From Candidatus Parcubacteria bacterium (lineage in GTDB: Bacteria > Patescibacteriota > Minisyncoccia > Phycocordibacterales > PALSA-1337): a DNA stretch of 12,422 nt. The stretch's first letter is position 1; every line of letters begins with the position of its first letter. The stretch lies in NCBI GenBank assembly GCA_023264475.1, contig JAHFMA010000011.1, forward strand, positions 1 through 12,422. Direction: 5' to 3'. Positions 1-4,967 of the stretch are shown in pieces. The notes below the pieces were generated by a model that saw nothing but the letters and a program-made list of their open reading frames with translations, searched no databases and was not told the DNA's origin. A program made the position numbers and the translations under genes.

Positions 1-744
1 TGTGGCGGATTCGGACTGGGCGATCTCATTCGTGTGATGCGGGAAGATGAGGTCAGAGCCACCAGTATGGATGTCGATAGTCGGGCCCAAGATATCCATC
101 GCCATGGCCGAGCACTCGATATGCCAGCCTGGTCGGCCGGCACCGAACGGCGCATCCCAGGAGGCATCGCCATCATCCGGCGTATGGAACTTCCAGAGCG
201 CGAAATCGCGGGCGTTCTCTTTGTCGTACTCGTCATTAGCCACGCGCTCGCGAGCCTCGTCGGTGAGCTTGAGATGGGCGAGCTCCCCGTAGCCTTTGAC
301 CTTGGAGATAGATAGATAGACTCCATCGTCGCTCTTGTAGGCGACGCCCTTGTCCAAGAGACGACTCGCCAGTCCGATCATCGACGAGATGTGGTCTGTA
401 GCGCGCAGGAAATGGTGCGGCAATAGGATATTCAGCGACTCCAAGCCCTCCAAGAAGAGAGCTTCGTACTTGCGTGTCAATTCGTGGAGAGAGATACCTT
501 CCTCTCGGCTCCGGCGGATGGTCTTGTCGTCTACATCCGTAGAGTTCATGACCTGAGTGACGCGATAGCCGTTGTATTCGAAAGCGCGCCTCACGAGGTC
601 ATCCATCACGAAGGTGCGGTAATTGCCGATATGTGGCGTGTCATAGACGGTCGGGCCGCAATGGTACATGCCGACTTCGCCGGCTTTGATCGGTCGGAAG
701 GCCTCTTTCTCGCGCGTGAGCGTATTGAAAAGTTTTATATCCAT
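1..744 (-). CDS. cysS: Cysteinyl-tRNA synthetase, N-terminal part (cut by window edge)
   Basis: A class I aminoacyl-tRNA synthetase that charges tRNA-Cys with cysteine in the cytoplasm. The frame is open from ATG at 744 to base 1, giving 248 residues of a family that is usually about 450-500 long, so roughly half is present. Visible landmarks are MYHCGPTVYD (residues 26-35), the HIGH-type signature written HIGN (38-41, a form also common in Gram-positive enzymes), NSTDVDDK (67-74), WHIECSAM (208-215) and FPHHTNE (234-240). By family alignment C29, C211, H236 and E240 are the four zinc ligands that select cysteine, and all are present. The KMSKS loop and the tRNA-binding C-terminus lie outside the window. 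The start overlaps the end of corA by 10 bases with no Shine-Dalgarno motif, so translation probably depends on corA. Confidence 0.97.
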   Translation of the reverse strand, partial: MDIKLFNTLTREKEAFRPIKAGEVGMYHCGPTVYDTPHIGNYRTFVMDDLVRRAFEYNGYRVTQVMNSTDVDDKTIRRSREEGISLHELTRKYEALFLEGLESLNILLPHHFLRATDHISSMIGLASRLLDKGVAYKSDDGVYLSISKVKGYGELAHLKLTDEARERVANDEYDKENARDFALWKFHTPDDGDASWDAPFGAGRPGWHIECSAMAMDILGPTIDIHTGGSDLIFPHHTNEIAQSESAT

Positions 745-1658
745 CGCTTGTGCTTGATGAACCACCAGATGCCCAAGGTGATAGCGATCATGCCGGCTAG
801 GATGATCCCCCAGCCGCCTTCCGAGCCGACGAGCGGCACGAAGGGCGCCGGAATAGTGAAGAGCGCGGCCACGAAGGTCGCCGGGATGAAGATGAAGGTC
901 ACGACGGTGAGCGTGCGCATGATGTCGTTCTGCTTGGTATCGAGCAGGGAATCATTGGTCTCGCGCAAGTCGGCTAGGAGCTCGCGGGCATTGGCGATGA
1001 CCTCATGGATGCGATTGAACTGGTCGCGCAGATCAGCGGCGAACTCCCCAAAATCCTTGCCAAAGATCTCGCGGTCAGAGGCGCCGATCATGCTCTCCCA
1101 GATGTCACGGTGGATCCGGGCCGCTTGGCGGAAATCTATGAGCTCGCGCGATAGGCCGGAGAGGACCTCGACCATGCGGCGCTCGTCGCCCTTGAAGACA
1201 TGGGCTTCAGCCGAGACCAAGGCATCGCGGATGTTCTCCAGATCGGCGAACATCCCGGAGTATATGCGTTTGACGATGTAATAGAAGAGATGGCCTGGAT
1301 GCTCGATCTTCTCGCCCTTGTTGAGGATGGCATTGGCCTCGAATATCTTGGCGAAGTACTCGAGCTGTTCCACGCTCTCCGTGCGCGAAGTGATCAGGAA
1401 GGATCTGCCGATCACGAAGTCCACTTCACGGTTCGCTATCTCATATGAGCTGCCGATCTTGATGCGCACCGGCAGGGTGAGCACGACTAGGACGTAGTCC
1501 TTGTAGAATTGGATCCTCGATAGGGAAGGGGAATTGCGCAGACCCTCTCCGACCAACGGGTGCAAGCCATAGCGTTGGACCAGACCGGCGATCTCTTCTT
1601 CTGTGGGCGAGGCCAAGTCGAGCCAGACCAATCCCCGGGCAGCATGCGTAGTGATCAT
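735..1658 (-). CDS. CorA-family divalent cation transporter-like protein lacking GMN
   Basis: CorA/MIT-family membrane protein of 307 residues; family members carry Mg2+, Co2+ or Zn2+ across the inner membrane as pentamers. The protein has the family plan: a mixed N-terminal cytoplasmic domain (about 1-120), a long helical stalk (about 125-245), and two C-terminal membrane helices (about 249-268 and 284-301) ending in a basic tail (KHKRWI). The stretch FIFIPATFVAALF (255-267) matches the usual first helix, but where the GMN signature should follow, the sequence reads TIP (268-270). Transport activity is therefore uncertain. The frame is open 22 codons further upstream (to 1724), but I chose ATG 1658: the downstream residues MITTHAARGLVWLDL fit a family N-terminus, and a TATAAT lies 6 bases before it. 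The gene overlaps cysS by 10 bases and is divergent from ctpA. Confidence 0.85.
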   Translation of the reverse strand: MITTHAARGLVWLDLASPTEEEIAGLVQRYGLHPLVGEGLRNSPSLSRIQFYKDYVLVVLTLPVRIKIGSSYEIANREVDFVIGRSFLITSRTESVEQLEYFAKIFEANAILNKGEKIEHPGHLFYYIVKRIYSGMFADLENIRDALVSAEAHVFKGDERRMVEVLSGLSRELIDFRQAARIHRDIWESMIGASDREIFGKDFGEFAADLRDQFNRIHEVIANARELLADLRETNDSLLDTKQNDIMRTLTVVTFIFIPATFVAALFTIPAPFVPLVGSEGGWGIILAGMIAITLGIWWFIKHKRWI

Positions 1659-1664
1659 GCGGCT

Positions 1665-1670
1665 ATTATA
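1665..1670 (-). promoter_or_regulatory. -10 box of corA promoter (leaderless arrangement)
   Basis: A perfect TATAAT on the minus strand ends 6 bases before the corA ATG (1658). Initiation about 7 bases downstream of a -10 box would fall at or next to the A of the ATG, giving a leaderless mRNA. No good -35 hexamer is seen at 16-18 bases. Confidence 0.6.
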
Positions 1671-1682
1671 CGCGATTGAGCC

Positions 1683-1711
1683 TTGGCTCACTAGTCGATG
1701 TGTGCAATAAT
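1683..1711 (+). promoter_or_regulatory. Candidate promoter of the ctpA-like gene
   Basis: TTGGCT (1683-1688), a 17-base spacer, then AATAAT (1706-1711). The elements match the sigma70 consensus at 4/6 and 5/6. The predicted start is near 1718, giving a leader of about 19 bases before ATG 1737 with no Shine-Dalgarno motif. Confidence 0.5.
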
Positions 1712-1721
1712 GTCCGGACAT
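1710..1721. promoter_or_regulatory. Perfect 12-base palindrome at the ctpA start site
   Basis: ATGTCCGGACAT is its own reverse complement. It begins at the end of the candidate ctpA -10 box and covers the expected transcription start, while lying about 50-60 bases upstream of the corA start. This position would suit an operator acting on ctpA, but no regulator is known and a chance palindrome is possible. Two copies of ACATCATC follow with a 10-base period (1718-1725, 1728-1735). Confidence 0.3.
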
Positions 1722-1736
1722 CATCGCACATCATCC

Positions 1737-2945
1737 ATGCAAATATACAGCAAGAAGCTCGCATATCTCGTGATCGGTCTAGCTGTCGCCTCTGGCGCTT
1801 TCTATGTCGGCTTCCGCGCCGGCGATGCCAATCGTCCCGATGTCATAGGCAATCCGCAGGCTACCAACGGCTCATTCGTGACCGGAGACCAATTCGCGCC
1901 TTTCTGGAAGGCCTGGCAAGTCCTCAATGCCAAGTCTATCGTCTCTGCCTCTACCACTATCGACAATCGCGTCTACGGAGCCATCGAGGGCCTAGCTTCG
2001 GCCTATGGCGACCCGTACACCGTCTTCTTCCCGCCCAAGGAATCCAAGCTCTTCCAGGAAGACATCGCCGGCAACTTCGGCGGCGTCGGCATGGAGATAG
2101 GCAAGAAGGAGAATCAGCTCGTAGTCGTCGCTCCTATCAAGGACAGCCCCGCTGAACGCGCTGGAGTCAAGACGGGCGATGCGATCCTCTCGATCGAAGC
2201 TACCTCAACGGTCGGCATGAGCACTGACGAGGCTGTGAGCCTCATCCGCGGTCTGCAAGGCACCAAGATCAAGATCACCTTCTTGCCCAAAGGCGCTACC
2301 AAGCCTGTCGATAGGACCATCACTCGAGATATCATAAATGTGCCTACTATCGAGACTACCAAGAAAGACGGGGGAGTCTTCGATATCCGTCTCTATAGCT
2401 TCACGGCCAATTCTGCGGACCTGTTCCGCAACGCCCTGCGCGAGTTCGTGCTTTCTGGCGATCACAAGCTCCTTCTAGACCTGCGCGGCAATCCTGGCGG
2501 ATATCTAGATGCCGCTTGGGACATGGCCTCATATTTCCTGGCTCCGGGCAAGGTCGTAGTCACCGAGGACTTCGGCTCCGGCAAGACCGCCCAGGTCTAC
2601 AAGAGCAAGGGCTACAACGCTTTCAATAGCTCGCTCCGCATGGCTATCCTAGTAGATGGTGGCTCAGCATCTGCCTCCGAGATCCTGGCCGGTGCTCTCC
2701 ACGAGCAGGGCGTAGCCAAGCTCATCGGCGCCAAGACCTTCGGCAAGGGCTCCGTGCAGGAATTGGTCCCGATCACTGACAACACCTCGCTCAAGGTCAC
2801 TGTAGCCCGCTGGCTGACGCCTCAGGGCCACAACCTGTCCCATGATGGCCTCGACCCGGATTTCGCTGTGGCAGCCTCTGACAAGGCTGATGGCACGGAT
2901 CCTCAGATGGACAAGGCCTTGCAATATCTAGCCACTCAGCCTTAG
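1737..2945 (+). CDS. S41 carboxy-terminal processing protease (Ctp/Prc-like)
   Basis: Serine protease with a Ser-Lys dyad that trims C-termini of envelope proteins; relatives process photosystem D1, penicillin-binding proteins or signalling proteins. The 402-residue product starts with a signal anchor (hydrophobic about 8-25 after SKK), so it should act on the outer face of the membrane. Then come an N-terminal helical part, a PDZ domain (about 112-185, from AGNFGGVGME), and the S41 core with DLRGNPGGYL (248-257). SASASEILAGAL (310-321) carries the nucleophile S312 and KTFGKGSVQ (333-341) carries K337; their 25-residue spacing equals that of E. coli Prc S452/K477. ATG 1737 was preferred over upstream in-frame ATGs at 1698 and 1710 because it places charged residues and the anchor at the N-terminus and leaves room for the promoter. 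rplI follows after 48 bases on the same strand. Confidence 0.93.
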   Translation: MQIYSKKLAYLVIGLAVASGAFYVGFRAGDANRPDVIGNPQATNGSFVTGDQFAPFWKAWQVLNAKSIVSASTTIDNRVYGAIEGLASAYGDPYTVFFPPKESKLFQEDIAGNFGGVGMEIGKKENQLVVVAPIKDSPAERAGVKTGDAILSIEATSTVGMSTDEAVSLIRGLQGTKIKITFLPKGATKPVDRTITRDIINVPTIETTKKDGGVFDIRLYSFTANSADLFRNALREFVLSGDHKLLLDLRGNPGGYLDAAWDMASYFLAPGKVVVTEDFGSGKTAQVYKSKGYNAFNSSLRMAILVDGGSASASEILAGALHEQGVAKLIGAKTFGKGSVQELVPITDNTSLKVTVARWLTPQGHNLSHDGLDPDFAVAASDKADGTDPQMDKALQYLATQP

Positions 2946-2972
2946 GATAGGGGATAAGCGCGCATATCAGCA

Positions 2973-2978
2973 TATAAA
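2973..2978 (+). promoter_or_regulatory. Possible -10 box of rplI
   Basis: TATAAA lies 15 bases before the rplI ATG and would give a leader of about 9 bases. No -35 element is evident, so rplI may instead be read through from ctpA. Confidence 0.3.
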
Positions 2979-2993
2979 CACCGAATAACCAAC

Positions 2994-3437
2994 ATGAAGG
3001 TCATCCTGCTCAAAGACGTATCCAAGCTAGGCAAGAAGTATGAGGTCAAAGAAGTATCTAGCGGCCATGCCCAGAATCTGCTCATCCCGCGCGGCGATGC
3101 CGTTGCGGCCACTCCGCAGGCCCTGAAGCGCGCCGAGCTCGAACGTTCTGCCAATGAAGGCGAGCGCAAGATCCAGGAAGAGCTCCTCGCCAAGAATATC
3201 GAGGAATTGGATGGCTTGACCCTGACAATCAAAGGCAAGGCTAATGACAAGGGCCATCTCTTCGCCGGCTTGCACCGCGAAGCCATCTCCGCCGAGCTCA
3301 AAGAGCAGTCTCGCCTAGATGTCATGCCGGAGGCTATCGAGCTCGACCAGCCGATCAAAGAGGTCGGGGAGCACACGATCTCAGTCAAAGCAGGAGGGAA
3401 GTCGGCCAAGTTCAAGGTCGTCGTCGAGGCTAAATAG
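2994..3437 (+). CDS. rplI: 50S ribosomal protein L9 (bL9)
   Basis: Large-subunit protein that binds 23S rRNA near the L1 stalk base and helps maintain reading frame. The 147-residue length is normal. The N-terminal globular domain opens MKVILLKDVSKLGKKYEVKE with the family GHAQNLLIPRG motif (24-34); a charged connecting helix (about 42-75) leads to the C-terminal domain with GHLFAGL (86-92). No Shine-Dalgarno motif precedes the ATG (AATAACCAAC). L9 is usually found with rpsF and rpsR, but here it sits behind a protease gene and is followed by a terminator. Some Candidate Phyla Radiation lineages are reported to lack L9, so its presence is mildly informative about placement. Confidence 0.97.
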   Translation: MKVILLKDVSKLGKKYEVKEVSSGHAQNLLIPRGDAVAATPQALKRAELERSANEGERKIQEELLAKNIEELDGLTLTIKGKANDKGHLFAGLHREAISAELKEQSRLDVMPEAIELDQPIKEVGEHTISVKAGGKSAKFKVVVEAK

Positions 3438-3465
3438 TTTCTCGCCGGCAGTCCTAAATGCTACA

Positions 3466-3489
3466 AAAAAGCCCCTTAAGGGGCTTTTT
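3466..3489. terminator. Bidirectional intrinsic terminator between rplI and rpmA
   Basis: A perfect 24-base palindrome: a GCCCC/GGGGC core around TTAA, flanked by five A on the left and five T on the right. Because it is symmetric it gives a stem followed by a U-tract on both strands. It lies 28 bases after the rplI stop and 5 bases after the rpmA stop, so it serves both convergent genes. Confidence 0.95.
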
Positions 3490-3494
3490 GAGGG

Positions 3495-3767
3495 TTAAAC
3501 GATGTGAACTATCTTCTTGCGGTCGATCTGGTTGTTGAAGCTAGTCTTGCGCTTGGAGGAGAAGGAGACCTTGCCGCCCTTCAAGGCGAAGAGGGTATAG
3601 TCCTTGCCGCAACCGACATTCTTGCCCGGAAGGCAGGTCGTGCCGCGCTGGCGGAGGATGATCTGGCCGATGGCAATAGCCTGGCCATGGTTGACCTTAA
3701 CGCCCAGGTATTTGGGGTTGGAATCGCGGCCGTTCTTTGTTGAGCCTGTCGCTTTCTTATGAGCCAT
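3495..3767 (-). CDS. rpmA: 50S ribosomal protein L27 (bL27)
   Basis: Large-subunit protein whose N-terminal tail reaches the peptidyl-transferase centre. The 90-residue product begins [20 protein letters not shown], the typical glycine/lysine-rich tail with no cleaved extension of the Firmicute type, followed by [10 protein letters not shown] and [21 protein letters not shown]. The C-terminal part is basic ([17 protein letters not shown]). Bacterial rpmA is commonly next to rplU (L21) and obg; neither is here, and the gene stands alone between its terminator and a 228-base regulatory gap. The ATG lacks a Shine-Dalgarno sequence. The start region ATGGCTCA is complementary to an upstream element at 3838-3847, suggesting possible leader control. 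Confidence 0.97.
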   Translation of the reverse strand: MAHKKATGSTKNGRDSNPKYLGVKVNHGQAIAIGQIILRQRGTTCLPGKNVGCGKDYTLFALKGGKVSFSSKRKTSFNNQIDRKKIVHIV

Positions 3768-3837
3768 AGTGGATAGAGCTTAACATAGCCCTTATTTTCC
3801 TGCAAGCAGGGGAGCCAAAAGCGCCTATTCCCAAGGC

Positions 3838-3889
3838 ATGGCTCAACTCGGGGCTATTTCATGACTAAAATATGGCCTTGTTGAGCCAT
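3838..3889 (-). promoter_or_regulatory. Inverted repeat complementary to the rpmA start (candidate leader switch)
   Basis: On the minus strand ATGGCTCAAC (3889-3880) is followed 32 bases later by its exact complement GTTGAGCCAT (3847-3838). The rpmA start at 3767-3760 repeats ATGGCTCA, and codons 8-10 of rpmA (3746-3739) repeat GGCTCAAC. In an rpmA transcript starting upstream of 3889, the central element could pair with the upstream copy (10 bp) or with the rpmA start region (8 bp), which are mutually exclusive folds. This is inference; if rpmA is transcribed from a nearer promoter the structure would not exist. Confidence 0.4.
3854..3889 (-). other. Possible 11-codon leader ORF upstream of rpmA
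   Basis: ATG at 3889 opens a short frame, MAQQGHILVMK, that stops at TAG 3856-3854. Its first 8 bases equal those of rpmA. It is located inside the inverted repeat, so ribosomes on it could affect pairing. Nothing shows that it is translated, and a short frame like this can arise by chance. Confidence 0.2.
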
Positions 3890-3907
3890 ATTACAGCTAT
3901 GGGGGCC

Positions 3908-3936
3908 TTGACTTCGGGACTTGAAACTGCTATACT
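3908..3936 (+). promoter_or_regulatory. Sigma70-type promoter for the lysozyme-like gene or a short RNA
   Basis: TTGACT (3908-3913), a 17-base spacer, TATACT (3931-3936): each element matches the consensus at 5/6 with ideal spacing. The predicted start near 3943 gives a leader of about 53 bases that begins just before the hairpin at 3949-3979. Confidence 0.75.
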
Positions 3937-3939
3937 ATA
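3934..3939 (-). promoter_or_regulatory. Possible -10 box toward rpmA
   Basis: TATAGT on the minus strand overlaps the plus-strand TATACT, forming the near-palindrome CTATACTATAG (3930-3940). A start near 3927 would give rpmA a leader of about 160 bases that includes the inverted repeat. The -35 match is poor (TGATTA at 17 bases). Confidence 0.35.
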
Positions 3940-3948
3940 GTCCTAAAT

Positions 3949-3986
3949 GAGCGAAGTAATCATCATGATTGCGAAGCTCGTTTTTT
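3949..3986 (+). terminator. Hairpin plus T-tract just before the lysozyme-like gene (attenuator-like)
   Basis: GAGC (3949-3952) pairs with GCTC (3976-3979). Inside are a symmetric GAA/GAA internal loop and a 7-bp stem, GTAATCA with TGATTGC (one G-U pair), closed by loop TCA. G plus six T follow (3980-3986), and the ATG is at 3996. This has the form of an intrinsic terminator inside the 5' leader. It could attenuate the gene or end a separate RNA of about 45 bases. Confidence 0.5.
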
Positions 3987-3995
3987 AATTAAACA

Positions 3996-4466
3996 ATGCT
4001 TGAAACAGCCACTGGTATCGCGTTCCTGATGTCTTCGCTCTATGGAGCCGGACACGCCAACGCTCAGACCGCCGCCGTTGCCGCAGCTATGGACCCTATA
4101 CAGGCGAGCACCACTGCGACTACTACCGAGATCCGTCCTTTGACTGAATCAAAAGACATCGAAGCCTATGTCCGCGAGGTTACTGCCCAGGATCCGATCT
4201 TGGCCGAAGTGGCCCGTTGCGAATCGACCTTCCGACAGTATGGCAAGGATGGTAAGGTCATCCGCGGCATCGCCAATCCTCAGGATGTCGGAGTCATGCA
4301 GATCAACGAGCGCTATCATGCCGAAAGGGCTTTGAAGCTCGGATATGACATTTATACCGTCGAAGGCAATGTAGCCTACGGTAAGTTCCTCTACAGCAAG
4401 TATGGCACGGACCCGTGGTCGGCTTCATTGCCGTGCTGGTCTAGGGCAGATATCGCCAGGAAGTAA
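3996..4466 (+). CDS. Lysozyme/lytic transglycosylase-like secreted protein
   Basis: Probable peptidoglycan-cleaving enzyme of the lysozyme-like fold, 156 residues. A hydrophobic N-terminus ends in an AxA-type site (ANA, 21-23, then Q24), suggesting export, although the n-region MLET has no positive charge, which is unusual. A low-complexity Ala/Thr linker (25-46) leads to the catalytic domain (about 55-156). ARCESTFR (73-80) contains the likely catalytic Glu E76; GVMQIN (99-104) matches the second transglycosylase motif, and GKFLYSKYGTDPWSAS (129-144) the third. C75 and C147 could form a disulfide. A stop codon just upstream (TAA 3990-3992) fixes the start near 3996; TTTAAT also lies 6 bases before the ATG. 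It has its own promoter and terminator and is transcribed alone. The exact bond cut is not resolved from sequence. Confidence 0.82.
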   Translation: MLETATGIAFLMSSLYGAGHANAQTAAVAAAMDPIQASTTATTTEIRPLTESKDIEAYVREVTAQDPILAEVARCESTFRQYGKDGKVIRGIANPQDVGVMQINERYHAERALKLGYDIYTVEGNVAYGKFLYSKYGTDPWSASLPCWSRADIARK

Positions 4467-4498
4467 TATCGATCATCCTACAGGCTTATAAGAAACAT

Positions 4499-4530
4499 GA
4501 AGGGCTCCATCCGAAAGGGTGGGGCCTTTT
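4499..4530 (+). terminator. Intrinsic terminator of the lysozyme-like gene
   Basis: GGCTCCATCC (4503-4512), a GAAA tetraloop, and GGGTGGGGCC (4517-4526) pair with two G-U wobbles. The stem extends outward with A/T pairs into TTTT. It begins about 33 bases after the stop. On the opposite strand the wobbles become mismatches, so it acts mainly on the plus strand. Confidence 0.85.
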
Positions 4531-4619
4531 GTGTTGGAGGTGGTCACCCGCGCTCTTAAGGAAACAATGTCGCACAATATATGTTTTGCGTAGGATAAGG
4601 CCGGGAACCTTGGAACTAA

Positions 4620-4952
4620 CTAAGGATAGGTCTGCGCTGGCGGTAGCTTGGGGCTGGAAGAGCTGATGTTGGTCGGCTCCCCGTTCTTCATCTTGGTAAG
4701 GTTGTCGATGGCCGGTGCCCAGATCAGGTCCAGGAAGACATCGTTCCAAAGGTAGGTCGCGGGCTTCTTGAGATACTGGTTCCAGACGCTGGTCGTGCTG
4801 GTGGCGACATAGGTGAAATTATCCTGCGTGGTCGGCGCGTTGATGAGCGAGCGGAGATTGATGCCGAAATAGCTCAAAACTAGGAGTGCGATGATGATGA
4901 TCACGATCATCTTGATAAGACCCCTCTTCCCTGCCGATGCATTGTTTTTCAT
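4620..4952 (-). CDS. Small single-pass membrane protein of unknown function
   Basis: Not recognised. The 110-residue product has a basic start (MKNNASAGKRGLIK), one strongly hydrophobic segment (about 15-31, MIVIIIIALLVLSYFG), then a soluble part of about 75 residues rich in Asn, Thr and Trp, ending in a Ser/Pro tail (SSSSPKLPPAQTYP). The charge pattern suggests a cytoplasmic N-terminus and an outside C-terminal part. It lies 15 bases after the M23 peptidase stop on the same strand, so it is probably co-transcribed and may act at the envelope with it. It also has its own TACAAT exactly 6 bases before the ATG. No strong terminator follows it. I see no known domain. Confidence 0.75.
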   Translation of the reverse strand: MKNNASAGKRGLIKMIVIIIIALLVLSYFGINLRSLINAPTTQDNFTYVATSTTSVWNQYLKKPATYLWNDVFLDLIWAPAIDNLTKMKNGEPTNISSSSPKLPPAQTYP

Positions 4953-4958
4953 GGTGTA

Positions 4959-4964
4959 ATTGTA
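4959..4964 (-). promoter_or_regulatory. -10 box 6 bases before the 110-residue membrane protein
   Basis: TACAAT followed by TACACC and the ATG at 4952. The spacing equals that at corA and gltX. There is no clear -35, and the box lies in the 15-base gap after the M23 gene, so it would be an internal leaderless promoter. Confidence 0.45.
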
Positions 4965-4967
4965 ACC

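Noticed and set aside
484..1281. A 265-residue plus-strand open frame
   Set aside because: It is antisense to corA and cysS, which have clear family motifs; the translation is rich in Arg, Ser and Met with no domain, as expected for a shadow frame.
3453..3463. CCTAAATGCTA also occurs at 8398-8408, possible uptake or signal sequence
   Set aside because: Dozens of identical 11-base pairs are expected by chance in a window this size counting both strands, and the contexts differ.
4467..4619. Possible extra gene or promoter in the 153-base convergent gap
   Set aside because: Beyond the terminator at 4499-4530 I see no start, promoter or structure I can support.
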